A DNA stretch of 20,389 bases from Paracoccaceae bacterium (lineage in GTDB: Bacteria > Pseudomonadota > Alphaproteobacteria > Rhodobacterales > Rhodobacteraceae): contig DAOUQK010000020.1 of NCBI GenBank assembly GCA_030625695.1, forward strand, positions 1 through 20,389, written 5' to 3'. The notes under the pieces were generated by a model. That model did no database searches and was not told the DNA's origin. It worked only from the letters and a program-made list of their open reading frames with translations. Of this stretch, positions 8,001-14,718 are shown one piece after another. The translations under genes and the position numbers were made by a program. How positions within the stretch are numbered: the stretch's first letter is position 1; each line of letters starts with the position of its first letter.

Positions 8001-10550
8001 CAGCATTCGCCGCTTCGACACAAAAACACGCCACAGGGTTCGCGCGATCGCGTCCACCGCGTGTACGGCCTCATAAGCCATGAACACGATCGCAAGCAGC
8101 CAACGCCCACTGTGATCGGCCAACTGGCGAAGCCAGATTCGTACAGCGCCACGGCGGCGGCCGTGCGCCAGATTAGTTACAAGATCGGTAAACAGATAAG
8201 CACCCGGTGCTGTCACCGTAACGGCGGTCCAGATCAGGGCGTGGTCCGGCAGCACAAGCCATCCCACCATCGCGAAAGCGACAAGTGCCGGTGGGATCAG
8301 GCTGCGACGTAAATTGTCGAAGACCTTCCAGCGGTCAAGTGTCGACAGCCGGCTAGGTTGGTGCCTGTCATCCCGGGCCGGTGCCAATCCGGCGAGCCAG
8401 GGCAGAAGCTGCCAGTCGCCACGGATCCAGCGATTAGCGCGGCGGACATAAGCAAGATAATTCGGCGGGAAATCCTCGTAGAAGACGATGTCGCTGGCCA
8501 GTGCCGCGCGGCCGTGAAGGCCCTCGAACAGGTCGTGGCTGAGGAGCGCATTCTCCGGCACACCCCCACAAATGCACTGATAATAGGCCGCGATGTCGTA
8601 TGCGCCCTTGCCGGAAAATATCCCTTCGCCGAATAGATCCTGATAGACGTCGGACACCGCCCGGCTGTAGATGTCGATCGCCGTATCACCGGTATATAAG
8701 CGGCTGAAAAGCGACCGGTCGCCGTCGTCGGGCGAGATTTCGACACGCGGCTGGACAAATGTGTAGCCACAGAGCGGTCTTCCCGACGCGGCATCGAATT
8801 CGACGCGGTTGAGAGGATGCGCGAGCGTGCCAATCAGCCGGTTTATCCCACTGGGCGGCGCTGTAGTGTCAGCATCAAGTGTGACAGCAAACCGCGCCCG
8901 GCTGAGGGCATCGACATCGCCCTCGCTCAGGGCAAAGGCATCGGGAATGTGACCCAGGATGAACGCCGTGAACTCTTCAAGCTTGCCGCGCTTGCGTTCC
9001 CATCCCATCCAGTGGCCATCAGCCGCATTCCAGCGACGCGCCCGATGCAGCAGCACGAACGGAGCATGTTTTGGATAGCGCGCGTTCAGGCGCTGTATGC
9101 CTGCCACGAGCGCCGCCTCGATCAGCGGATCTTCCGGCATCCGCTCGGCGTCGGCGTCAGCGAGATCGCTCAGCAACGCCATGCGGATCAGAGGGTCCGG
9201 GTTTGACAGCCAATGCCTTTCCAACCGTTCGATCAGCGGTCCGACCTCTGCTTTCTGACGAAGGATCACCGGCATTACCAGTGCCGCATCGCAGCCTGGG
9301 GGCAGACCGTGCTCGACATCCAACTTCGGCAGCACCCGGGGCGGAAGGATCTGGGTGATGATCCATTGCGTAAGCGTGACGCTGATGATCATTGCGGGCA
9401 TGAGCGAAAGCGCAATCCCGGTCACCCGTGCCAATGCGCCTGAATGAGACAAGTCCAGAAGCAGCACCGGAACCGCGAGCGCCGCAATCGCAAAGACAGC
9501 CATCGCACCAGCGTAGCTGATTCCAGGGTGAGTGGTCACCCAACGGCGCAGTGCAGCAGTTGGGTTGGCGCGGAACCCGACAGCCTGCTCCAGCGTCGCC
9601 CTGCCTTCCGCAACCAGCCAGCATCCGACATGTCCGGTGCGCCGTGTGCCTGCATGAGCACGCGCGAGCTTCACCGCGGCTTCGGCGACATCGGATTCAA
9701 GCATCCGCGCGCCAGTGGCGATTTCCTCGACGACCTTGCGATAGCTGTCGCGTGTGTCGAAATCCATCGCCGGGTAAACTCCGGCGGGATCGGCCCTCAA
9801 AATTGCTTCGACCCAGCTAACCTCCTCAAAGAAAGCCTTCCAGGACATATTTGACACCGCGATGAGAGCCGAGATCGCGCGCGAGACGCGTTCGGTCGGG
9901 TCAACTGCCTCGCGCTGTGCCAAAACAGGGATCGGTTCGAACGGCGGCGCGAGATCGGGTACGAGCTCGGAGAATGCGAGAACCAGACTCTCAAGGCAGG
10001 CAAGCTGCAGCATCGCCGGAAACGCCCAGAGTTCAGCGATGGTAAGAGGTCCATCTTGTTGATACGACTGAACGAACTCCACGACACCCGCCAAGCTCAC
10101 CTGCATGTGCGTGGCCTTGAGCATGCCGTGCGCCAAAGCCATAACCCGCAGGATCCCACCAAATTCTGGCGCGGCAAGGCGCGGCAGACGGTGGTAGAAG
10201 GCTTCCGGCATGTCCCCGCGTACTTGCCGGACCGCGCGTCGAACATGAAATTCGTTGTCGAGAAGCCACTCGGAAGCTTTCGCGGCATGGTGTGGCGGCT
10301 CGACACAGGACTTCCGCGCTTGATCCAGCCAGAGGGCGATCCCGGAAAGATTCTTCAAGGCAGGCGTCAAGGCGGGTCGGCCCCGGCCGATATCGTGGCG
10401 TGTCCGGAGGGATGCCGCAGCAAGCACAAGCGTGCTGTCCGGTGCGGCGACGCCATCCGAATGGGCGGCGAGGGTCACATCAGCGCCCGGTTCGGCAATC
10501 TCACGGCCTGTTCGTCCTCGGTGCCCGGATGAGCCGGCGGCAGGGTCCAC
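2046..10550 (-). CDS. ndvB: Cyclic beta-1,2-glucan synthase (NdvB/ChvB type)
   Basis: This is a giant inner-membrane enzyme that polymerises UDP-glucose into beta-1,2-glucan, cyclises it and trims its length. At 2834 residues it matches the family size. Seen in order: an N-terminal helical region; two membrane segments at about 344-400; a GT84 glycosyltransferase domain with DAD (LDADT, about 557) and RxxRW (RRANRW, about 707); further membrane segments at about 750-912; a glycoamylase-like middle region at about 930-1500, the cyclising transglycosylase part; then two beta-supersandwich blocks and a GH94 phosphorylase-like domain with GTGDWND at about 2507. It overlaps the upstream stress-protein gene. 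The GTG at 10550 has GAGGGG 6 bases upstream. A second GTG at 10478 overlaps the upstream stop as ATGTGA and would give 2810 residues by translational coupling; the first 24 residues look non-conserved, so either start is possible. Known products are periplasmic glucans for osmoadaptation or storage; the FNR-type promoter upstream suggests low-oxygen expression. Confidence 0.93.
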   Translation of the reverse strand: MDPAAGSSGHRGRTGREIAEPGADVTLAAHSDGVAAPDSTLVLAAASLRTRHDIGRGRPALTPALKNLSGIALWLDQARKSCVEPPHHAAKASEWLLDNEFHVRRAVRQVRGDMPEAFYHRLPRLAAPEFGGILRVMALAHGMLKATHMQVSLAGVVEFVQSYQQDGPLTIAELWAFPAMLQLACLESLVLAFSELVPDLAPPFEPIPVLAQREAVDPTERVSRAISALIAVSNMSWKAFFEEVSWVEAILRADPAGVYPAMDFDTRDSYRKVVEEIATGARMLESDVAEAAVKLARAHAGTRRTGHVGCWLVAEGRATLEQAVGFRANPTAALRRWVTTHPGISYAGAMAVFAIAALAVPVLLLDLSHSGALARVTGIALSLMPAMIISVTLTQWIITQILPPRVLPKLDVEHGLPPGCDAALVMPVILRQKAEVGPLIERLERHWLSNPDPLIRMALLSDLADADAERMPEDPLIEAALVAGIQRLNARYPKHAPFVLLHRARRWNAADGHWMGWERKRGKLEEFTAFILGHIPDAFALSEGDVDALSRARFAVTLDADTTAPPSGINRLIGTLAHPLNRVEFDAASGRPLCGYTFVQPRVEISPDDGDRSLFSRLYTGDTAIDIYSRAVSDVYQDLFGEGIFSGKGAYDIAAYYQCICGGVPENALLSHDLFEGLHGRAALASDIVFYEDFPPNYLAYVRRANRWIRGDWQLLPWLAGLAPARDDRHQPSRLSTLDRWKVFDNLRRSLIPPALVAFAMVGWLVLPDHALIWTAVTVTAPGAYLFTDLVTNLAHGRRRGAVRIWLRQLADHSGRWLLAIVFMAYEAVHAVDAIARTLWRVFVSKRRMLEWTSAAHSAVQIPEGRKAAWSEMVSAPVLAATIALILALLHPFGLWGAAPLLLLWFASPEIAHLISRPKRRAKETLDAEDRLYLRQIARRTWLFFETFAGPDDNWLPPDNYQASPHEQIAHRSSPTNVGMLLLSSLTAWDLGHIGLRDLAARMIGALETLDRLESYAGHTLNWFDTKTLKSLEPRYVSTVDSGNLAASLLTLREGCREAARGPAISPALWDGLEDVLHLLRAAASALPEPHRRRIFGHLDTILLRIPEIRVVSATWRAELIEICEGDWREVQALVSKTFDEAAKANVHEIRVWMERADHHLLTMRRDLEALEPWHALTDLSPIGHGAVKDIIDALPGPDASLGEIAEAIGRARSALSELAPADGVGQHLVADMTAALDRGAAICAEICANLENIAKRAGERAFGMDFRPLYDAQTRTFFIGYNIGSNRLDQHHYDLLASEARLASYFAIAKRDVPVEHWFHLGRPITQTGGALAILSWNGSMFEYLMPALLLPSDAGRLLGQSERAVVSAQRQYGDKLGLPWGVSESGYATRDAAHRYQYQAFGVPGLGLKRGLAEDYVVAPYASALALAVASAAATANLRRLDKLGLRDQYGFFEAADFTSDRRPVQGGFIPVRSYMAHHQGMIAAAIGNALNDNILVARFTREPHIRATELLLQERVPWEFPPEQATEAETAAPDLARAPVPMLNAWAPPKEQGRQLHVIGNGSLASWITDSGGGALWWRGQALTRWTGDAVCRGGDARIFLSERASGVVWSLGGGGPDPSKEISFHAHKAEFHEQAEGFSTSLEIAIAPGDDIEMRRISLINNSNRTREIDLTSYAEIVLAPMAAHERHPAFSKLFIHSERLDALGALVFTRRPRRPADQPPVLLHMLLSADTAVTPEGFETDRRAFLGRHGNVERPPGATDALAGGVGWTLDPVMALRARVVLAAGSRAELAFVTIAAGSRATAIEIAERYATASTLDWAMEDALRSVAIEAQHLGIDAGALAQAQAQCRDLVFLRSSAKALAVVSDMGLPAQPQLWSMGLSGDLPIILVRVVDDAHAQLVPVAIRAHQWWLRRDLRADLVILHEGASGYQQPTRELLFANLREAGIHEGLGGSGGVHLLAADRLAETDRRTLEAAARMSLDGAAVSLSEAVASPPALHAAPPHFQPVGPPPPEPASAPALERPSDGTFDNSYGSFAPGGGDYEIHLESGRQTPAPWCNVLANECFGSIVTEAGLGFTWCINSGEHRLTPWSNDPLLDPQAEALYLRDEETAKIWTPTPLPAGGGTACQIRHRPGATTWRRNGEGLEQSLTVFVPPDAPVKLVLLSLSNPGKRGRRFTATYYAEWLLGALASMARPHLVCGYDVESRALIARNGWNPEFADRTAFLTASRPPHSLTCDRAAFLGRSGDSARPAGLVAWSLDGAFDGVADPCAAFQVHIDLAPGATEEIVFVLGEGSDPSEAARLAMHWADVGKAKQALAANEAVWARRLGAVTVTTPDPAFDLMVNRWLINQTFASRVLARAGFQQAGGAFGFRDQLQDMMALLFTDPQRVRAHILDCAGRQFEEGDVLHWWHPPLGRGVRTRCSDDLLWLVYATGRYVSATGDTSVLAEEVAFLSAPPLAQGEEDRYALFQKGSQSATLFEHCQRALEHGITAGAHGLPLIGTGDWNDSMNRVGGEGRGESVWLGWFAAVCADMFAGLAVEVGRDDLVRFWRPKADALRETVDKAGWDGAWYARAFADDGLPWGSKDSDECQIDSISQSWAALADGSSPERTALAMASATARLVDPKARLVRLLTPPFDCTPRDPGYIRAYPPGVRENGGQYTHAAAWLGLAHAHLGDGDRAYEIFDLINPVSRTADASSANLYRAEPYVLPADVRGADPGIGQAGWTWYTGAAGWTWQLAVEGILGVSLHKGGIRISPRLPRHWGRAEIRVTGPDGILIITIEDPKKLGTGSVQLAVDGQPQSGNCVGFPPRGGTRRVTAVLLSAEVP

Positions 10551-11503
10551 TCATTTCCCCTCACAAGGAGGATGGGCTTCTCCGCATGATTGATCAGATA
10601 CTCGGCAACACTCCCTACAGAGAGGTCCGGGTGCCGACTACGACCGGTGGAGGAGAGAATGATGATGTCCGAACGCTCATCCACGACAGCGCGCGCGAGT
10701 GCATGTCGAGGATCTCCACTCTCCAGCACCCGCGTTCGCGTTGAGGCCTGAGCGGGTGGTATATGAGATTGCACGTGTTTCAGGTAATTTTCGGCCACAA
10801 GCTCGTTACGACGGCACAGCCGGTCGCGCAAATTTACGGCTTCCGCTTCGAGCGGGCCGGTCTCGGTGAGTTCGATATTCGGTGCTGCATGGACGAGTAC
10901 GACCTCGGCGTCATGAGCGGTCGCTATCTCCAGAGCGACCGGCAAGGCACATTCCGAGCGGGGCGAACCGTCAAGCGGCGTTATCACTCGGCGATACCTT
11001 ATGGGCTTGTCACCGACCTCCATCAACGGAACCAGCATCACCGAACTGCTGGCGGCCTCCACAACGCGATGCGCCGTGCCGCCCAGCCCGGTGAACGGCC
11101 AATTGCTGTCGCCAGCCACTCCAAGGACGATCAGATCGACTCGATTGTCGCGCGCCCATGTGCAAATGGATTCCGCCGCCGGCCCATCGATCACCACGGC
11201 GTCGCATTGAAGGTTGCCGAAATGCGACGCACGCTCCCGAAGCTCTGCCGCGATATCATGGTGACGCATCTTCCATTCAACCGGATCCGTTGGTGCCTGG
11301 TCAGCCTGCGGCTCGAAAACGCGCATCAAAGTCAGTCGCGCGTCAACTGCCGATGCTATTGCCGCGGCGTGCCCCAATGCGGCGTGCGAATACGGTGACT
11401 TATCCAAACAGGCCAGAACGTGGTGAAAGATCCGATTTTCAGCACACTTTCGAAACGGCTGCGTCTCGTTATCTATTCCTCTCGGGAGTTCTAACTCAGA
11501 CAT
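10475..11503 (-). CDS. Tandem universal stress protein (UspA family)
   Basis: This 342-residue protein has two Usp domains, about 25-165 (starts IFHHVLACLDKS) and about 172-330 (starts YRRVITPLDGSPRSE). Each is an alpha/beta nucleotide-binding fold. The second domain ends with a glycine-rich ATP-loop pattern, SSTGRSRHPDLSVGSVAEYL, then PILLVRG. The first has the looser GVAGDSNWPFTGLGG. The chosen start, ATG at 11503, has AAGGAG 6 bases upstream; the longer open frame to 11683 lacks such a site and has unrelated composition. The gene leads an operon with the glucan synthase: its stop (10477-10475) overlaps a possible GTG start of that gene. Tandem Usp proteins are frequent members of FNR, Anr and DosR-type hypoxia regulons, which fits the perfect FNR box about 211 bases upstream. 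Its molecular role is unknown. Confidence 0.9.
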   Translation of the reverse strand: MSELELPRGIDNETQPFRKCAENRIFHHVLACLDKSPYSHAALGHAAAIASAVDARLTLMRVFEPQADQAPTDPVEWKMRHHDIAAELRERASHFGNLQCDAVVIDGPAAESICTWARDNRVDLIVLGVAGDSNWPFTGLGGTAHRVVEAASSSVMLVPLMEVGDKPIRYRRVITPLDGSPRSECALPVALEIATAHDAEVVLVHAAPNIELTETGPLEAEAVNLRDRLCRRNELVAENYLKHVQSHIPPAQASTRTRVLESGDPRHALARAVVDERSDIIILSSTGRSRHPDLSVGSVAEYLINHAEKPILLVRGNEWTLPPAHPGTEDEQAVRLPNRALM

Positions 11504-11707
11504 GATGCGCTCCTTCTGTATGGTGTTACTAAAGCGATCCGACTTTCTTTCGCAGCCCTCAGGACCAGTTCCCGACCGGGACGACATGGCGCAATCGATT
11601 TGCGACCGTTCCGGCACCAACGTGTAATGTAAGCAAAAAAAATGCCTGACACCATGCGAGGCGCTGACGAAGAACTGAACCATAAACCGGGCCGAAACGA
11701 TCTAGCA
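11504..11707 (-). other. Long leader of the stress-protein/ndvB operon
   Basis: This is a non-coding stretch between the FNR box and the stress-protein start. If the box acts at -41.5, transcription would start near 11673, after a -10-like TTTATG at about 11682-11687, leaving a leader of about 170 bases. Inside the leader, read on the minus strand, a weak GCCT...AGGC stem is followed by eight T residues (11635-11642), a terminator-like arrangement. Further down is an inverted repeat, CGCAATCGATTTGCG (11590-11604). No convincing small gene was found here. The stretch 11722-11893, on the other side of the box, shows nothing I can name. Confidence 0.3.
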
Positions 11708-11721
11708 TTGATTAAGATCAA
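11708..11721 (-). promoter_or_regulatory. Perfect FNR-type box upstream of usp-ndvB
   Basis: TTGATTAAGATCAA matches the FNR/Anr/FnrL consensus TTGAT-N4-ATCAA exactly. It lies in the 390-bp gap between phosphoglucomutase and the stress-protein gene, and a -10-like TTTATG follows at the class II distance on the minus strand. It is assigned to the stress-protein/ndvB operon because the only other neighbour, pgm, ends here. The palindrome itself cannot show which FNR-family protein binds. Confidence 0.8.
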
Positions 11722-11893
11722 CTCGTGGACTTTATTTTAGCGCCATCAGGCGTCGATCTATCCGCTTCGGCCATTTTGGTTTTCACTGATGCGGACTGCT
11801 TCGCGTTCTGGTGCCAGCAACCTGGTCCACTGTATCTGGTGTATCTGGGAATTCGCCTGGCTCCTTACATTCCGCCCGGCGCAAGACTGGCGC

Positions 11894-13525
11894 TCAGGTC
11901 ACGACATCGGGCTCTGTTCGTCCAATGAAGCGCTGCATTCCTGCAATTTCGATCACGGCCCGTTTCAAGGGAAGAAGCACTTTGCAAACGCTCAGTGACG
12001 CGGCCTTTTCATAAGGTTTATATTGTTCGAGATAGAGCCGGATCGTAGCATCTTCTGTGCCTGTGCCCGAAAGCCGCAACACAGCGCGGCCATCACCTTC
12101 GAACCATATTCGCAGCCCCTGATGGTCGCTGACCGATCCGTCAATAGGATCCCGGTAAGAAAACTCATCGGCCCCGGACACGGTCAGACCGCCAAAGGAT
12201 TTGCCTGAAAGCGTCTCCATCTGCCCGATCACATGATCCATGAGCCGGTTTGCAGCCTCAGGCGGCACGCCTTCGTAGTCATGTCGCGAATAATAATTGC
12301 GCCCGTAATTGGCCCAGTGATCTGTCAGAATCTTGGCCACCGACAGTTTGCGGACAGCGATGATGTTGAGCCACAGCAGGACCGCCCATAGGCCGTCCTT
12401 TTCGCGGATATGGCTGGATCCGATGCCGGCACTTTCCTCGCCACAGATAGTCACCTTGCCTGCATCCAGAAGATTGCCGAAGAACTTCCATCCGGTCGGG
12501 GTTTCAAAGATAGCGATGCCCAATTTCTCGGCCACGCGGTCACAGGCGGCGCTGGTCGGCATGGAGCGCGCAACTCCGGCAAGACCCGCGGCATATCCCG
12601 GTGCCAGATGCGCGTTTGCCACGAGTACGGCGAGACTGTCTGACGCGGTGACATACCGGCCGCGGCCGACAATCATGTGTCGGTCACCGTCGCCATCCGA
12701 CGCAGCGCCGAAATCGGGGGCGCTGTCGGACATCATCAGATCCATAAGCGGCTTGGCCCGGATCGGATTGGGATCAGGATGGCCGCCACCAAAATCTTCC
12801 AACGGGACGGCATTGACCACTGTGCCTTCGGGCGCGCCGAGGGTCTGTTCCAGGATCGCCTTTGCGTAAGGGCCGGTGACAGCATGCATCGCGTCGAAGC
12901 ACATGGAAAACCCGCCCGCAAACATTGACTGGATCGCGTCGAAATCGAATAGCTTCGCCATCAGATCGCAATAATCGGCCACTGGATCGACAATCCTGAT
13001 CGGCATGCAGCAGACAGCGGTTTCTCCAATCGGGCGGAGATCGACATCGGGCACCCGCGCAATCTTGTAACTGTCGATGGCCAGTGTCGCGTTCAGTATG
13101 GCTGCGGTGACACTTTCGGGCGCGGGACCGCCATTGGCGACATTGAACTTAATCCCGAAATCCTCTTCTATCCCGCCCGGATTATGGCTTGCGGACAGGA
13201 TGATCCCGCCATCGGTCTTGTTCAGGCGGATCAGGTGCGAGGCCGCGGGCGTCGACAGCAGGCCGTTCTGGCCGACGATGATCCGGGCCGCCTTGTTCGC
13301 CGCGGCCATTTTCAAGATCGTCTGGATCGCGTTGGCATTGAAGAAACGCCCGTCACCGCCGACAACAAATATCTTGCCTTCCGCGCCGCCAATCGAATTG
13401 AAAATCGCCTGGATGAAGTTTTCCAGATAATGCGGTGCCATGAATGTCCGGGTTTTCTTGCGCAAACCGGAAGTGCCGGGTTTCTGACCCTGAATGGGCC
13501 TGCTCTCAACAGTCTGGAATGTCAT
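11894..13525 (-). CDS. pgm: Phosphoglucomutase
   Basis: This cytosolic alpha-D-phosphohexomutase interconverts glucose-1-phosphate and glucose-6-phosphate. At 543 residues it is full length for the bacterial glucose-specific type. Visible signatures are the phosphoserine loop SASHNPGG (Ser113), the metal-binding loop ASDGDGDRH (about 275-285), the sugar-specificity loop GEESAGIGSSH (about 360-370), and the phosphate-binding RLSGTGTEDA (about 482-491). The start ATG has AAGGAG 7 bases upstream. It is transcribed toward the stress-protein operon but separated from it by 390 bases with its own promoter. In this context it would supply glucose-1-phosphate for UDP-glucose and so for glucan synthesis. 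Its upstream region carries what looks like an insertion-sequence remnant, which may have displaced its native promoter. Confidence 0.95.
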   Translation of the reverse strand: MTFQTVESRPIQGQKPGTSGLRKKTRTFMAPHYLENFIQAIFNSIGGAEGKIFVVGGDGRFFNANAIQTILKMAAANKAARIIVGQNGLLSTPAASHLIRLNKTDGGIILSASHNPGGIEEDFGIKFNVANGGPAPESVTAAILNATLAIDSYKIARVPDVDLRPIGETAVCCMPIRIVDPVADYCDLMAKLFDFDAIQSMFAGGFSMCFDAMHAVTGPYAKAILEQTLGAPEGTVVNAVPLEDFGGGHPDPNPIRAKPLMDLMMSDSAPDFGAASDGDGDRHMIVGRGRYVTASDSLAVLVANAHLAPGYAAGLAGVARSMPTSAACDRVAEKLGIAIFETPTGWKFFGNLLDAGKVTICGEESAGIGSSHIREKDGLWAVLLWLNIIAVRKLSVAKILTDHWANYGRNYYSRHDYEGVPPEAANRLMDHVIGQMETLSGKSFGGLTVSGADEFSYRDPIDGSVSDHQGLRIWFEGDGRAVLRLSGTGTEDATIRLYLEQYKPYEKAASLSVCKVLLPLKRAVIEIAGMQRFIGRTEPDVVT

Positions 13526-13567
13526 TTCAAATCTCCTTCAGGTCAGTTGGTTTTTCGGAGCGGCCGC

Positions 13568-13680
13568 TCTAACAGGTTGCTGAAAAAGTCACCATTCCCG
13601 ACGCGCGGAAACGTCTGGAGAGGCTCTTGCGGCGAAGTCTCACGCTCAATACGCTCTTCGCCATATTCATCTTAGCCCGC
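13568..13680 (-). mobile_element. Probable insertion-sequence end remnant
   Basis: The segment AACAGGTTGCTGAAAAAGTC, starting near 13572, resembles the termini of several IS families, whose ends often read GACTTTTTCAGCAACCTG inward. It is followed by about 100 bases that fit no neighbouring gene. It lies between the divergent pgm and pfkB genes, where a shared promoter would be expected. The family is not identified and the outer boundary (13680 or as far as about 13740) is uncertain. Confidence 0.35.
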
Positions 13681-13690
13681 GCCGCAAACC

Positions 13691-13704
13691 TTGAGGAAGG
13701 TCAA
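13691..13704 (+). promoter_or_regulatory. Degenerate FNR-like site upstream of pfkB
   Basis: TTGAGGAAGGTCAA keeps the TTGA-N6-TCAA core but not the full consensus half-sites. Its centre is about 67 bases from the pfkB start, close to the spacing of the stronger boxes in this window. The flanking sequence may belong to an IS remnant, in which case the match would be fortuitous. Confidence 0.3.
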
Positions 13705-13764
13705 AGTGCGTAGCACTCGGACCCGGTAGCCTGGTGTTACAAATTTCAACAACGCAGCCACCAA

Positions 13765-14718
13765 ATGACCGATATCTTGACGATCACATTGAACCCTGCA
13801 GTGGATTTGGCAACAATTGTCCCGCGAGTGGTCGCTGGACCGAAACTGCGTTGTTCGACCCCGGTAGTGAACCCAGGTGGCGGTGGCATCAACGTGTCGC
13901 GCGCGATCGCCACGCTCGGCGGAACCAGCAGGCCTCTGGTGGCGATGGCGGGAACGATGGGAGATGTTTTGCTGTCGCTGTTGCGGGCCGAGGGACTGGA
14001 GCCACTCATTGTGCAGGTGCCGGGCGAGACGCGGCAAAGCTTTGCGGTGACGGATGCAGGAACGGGCGAGCAGTACCGTTTCATCCTGCCAGGCCCGGTT
14101 TGGAGTGCAAAGGATACCAAGTGGGTACTGGCCGTGATTGACAAAGCGGCCCCCGGCAGCGGCATTGCTGTGTTGAGCGGCAGCATGCCTGCGGAGGCCC
14201 CGGTCGATTTGCCTGCGCACGTGGCCAACGCACTGGCCCAACGCAATGTGCGCTTTTGTGTCGATACCTCAGGAGCCAGCCTGTCGCAACTTGTCGCCGC
14301 GCCCCGGACGGCCCCCTATCTGCTGCGTCTTGACCAGACCGAGGCCGAGGGCGCGTTCGCGATGACCTTGACGACTGTTCATGAGGCCGCTGACCTTGCC
14401 GACAAGCTTGTCGGCTCCGGTGTGGCGGAGGTTGTTGTGTTGAGCTTAGGGTCCGAGGGGTCTGTTCTAGTCTCGAAAGACCTGCATCTGAAAGGCACGC
14501 CGCCTGCGGTTCCGGTCAAGAGTACGACAGGTGCCGGTGACAGTCTCATGGCAGGGTTGGTGCTAAGCCTTGCTCGGCACGAGGAACTTGAAACGGCGCT
14601 GCGATGGGGGGTAGCTGCAGCTGCAGCCGCAGTAATGACCGAAGCCACCAAGCTCTGCACCCGCAGCGATACTGAGCGGCTATTTGCCGGGTGCGAGATC
14701 AGCGAGATCAGTGGTTAG
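13765..14718 (+). CDS. pfkB: 6-phosphofructokinase, PfkB (Pfk-2) type
   Basis: This ribokinase-family sugar kinase has 317 residues. Its overall layout resembles E. coli Pfk-2: ITLNPAVDLATI at the start, the substrate-binding NPGGGGINVSRA (about 37-47), and the anion-hole/catalytic-base motif TTGAGDS (GAGDS at 256-260, Asp259). 1-phosphofructokinase is the main alternative; the GEQYRF and VNPGGGGINV segments favour Pfk-2. The magnesium-binding NxxE motif of the family is here DxxE (RLDQTE, Asp190 and Glu193), and the preceding KP is RL. No clear Shine-Dalgarno sequence precedes the ATG. The gene is divergent from pgm and ends in a 4-base overlap with convergent ppsA. It would phosphorylate fructose-6-phosphate in the glycolytic direction. 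Regulation by an FNR-type protein is possible but the nearby site is weak. Confidence 0.85.
   Translation: MTDILTITLNPAVDLATIVPRVVAGPKLRCSTPVVNPGGGGINVSRAIATLGGTSRPLVAMAGTMGDVLLSLLRAEGLEPLIVQVPGETRQSFAVTDAGTGEQYRFILPGPVWSAKDTKWVLAVIDKAAPGSGIAVLSGSMPAEAPVDLPAHVANALAQRNVRFCVDTSGASLSQLVAAPRTAPYLLRLDQTEAEGAFAMTLTTVHEAADLADKLVGSGVAEVVVLSLGSEGSVLVSKDLHLKGTPPAVPVKSTTGAGDSLMAGLVLSLARHEELETALRWGVAAAAAAVMTEATKLCTRSDTERLFAGCEISEISG

Noticed and set aside
11733..11752. Possible terminator hairpin AGCGCCATCAGGCGTC after pgm
   Set aside because: The stem is only about five pairs with a wobble, and it lies about 140 bases past the pgm stop without a convincing T-run in the right direction.
11725..11928. 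Plus-strand ORF starting 4 bases after the FNR box
   Set aside because: The box is far too close to act as its promoter, the ORF overlaps the 3' end of pgm, and no ribosome binding site is present.
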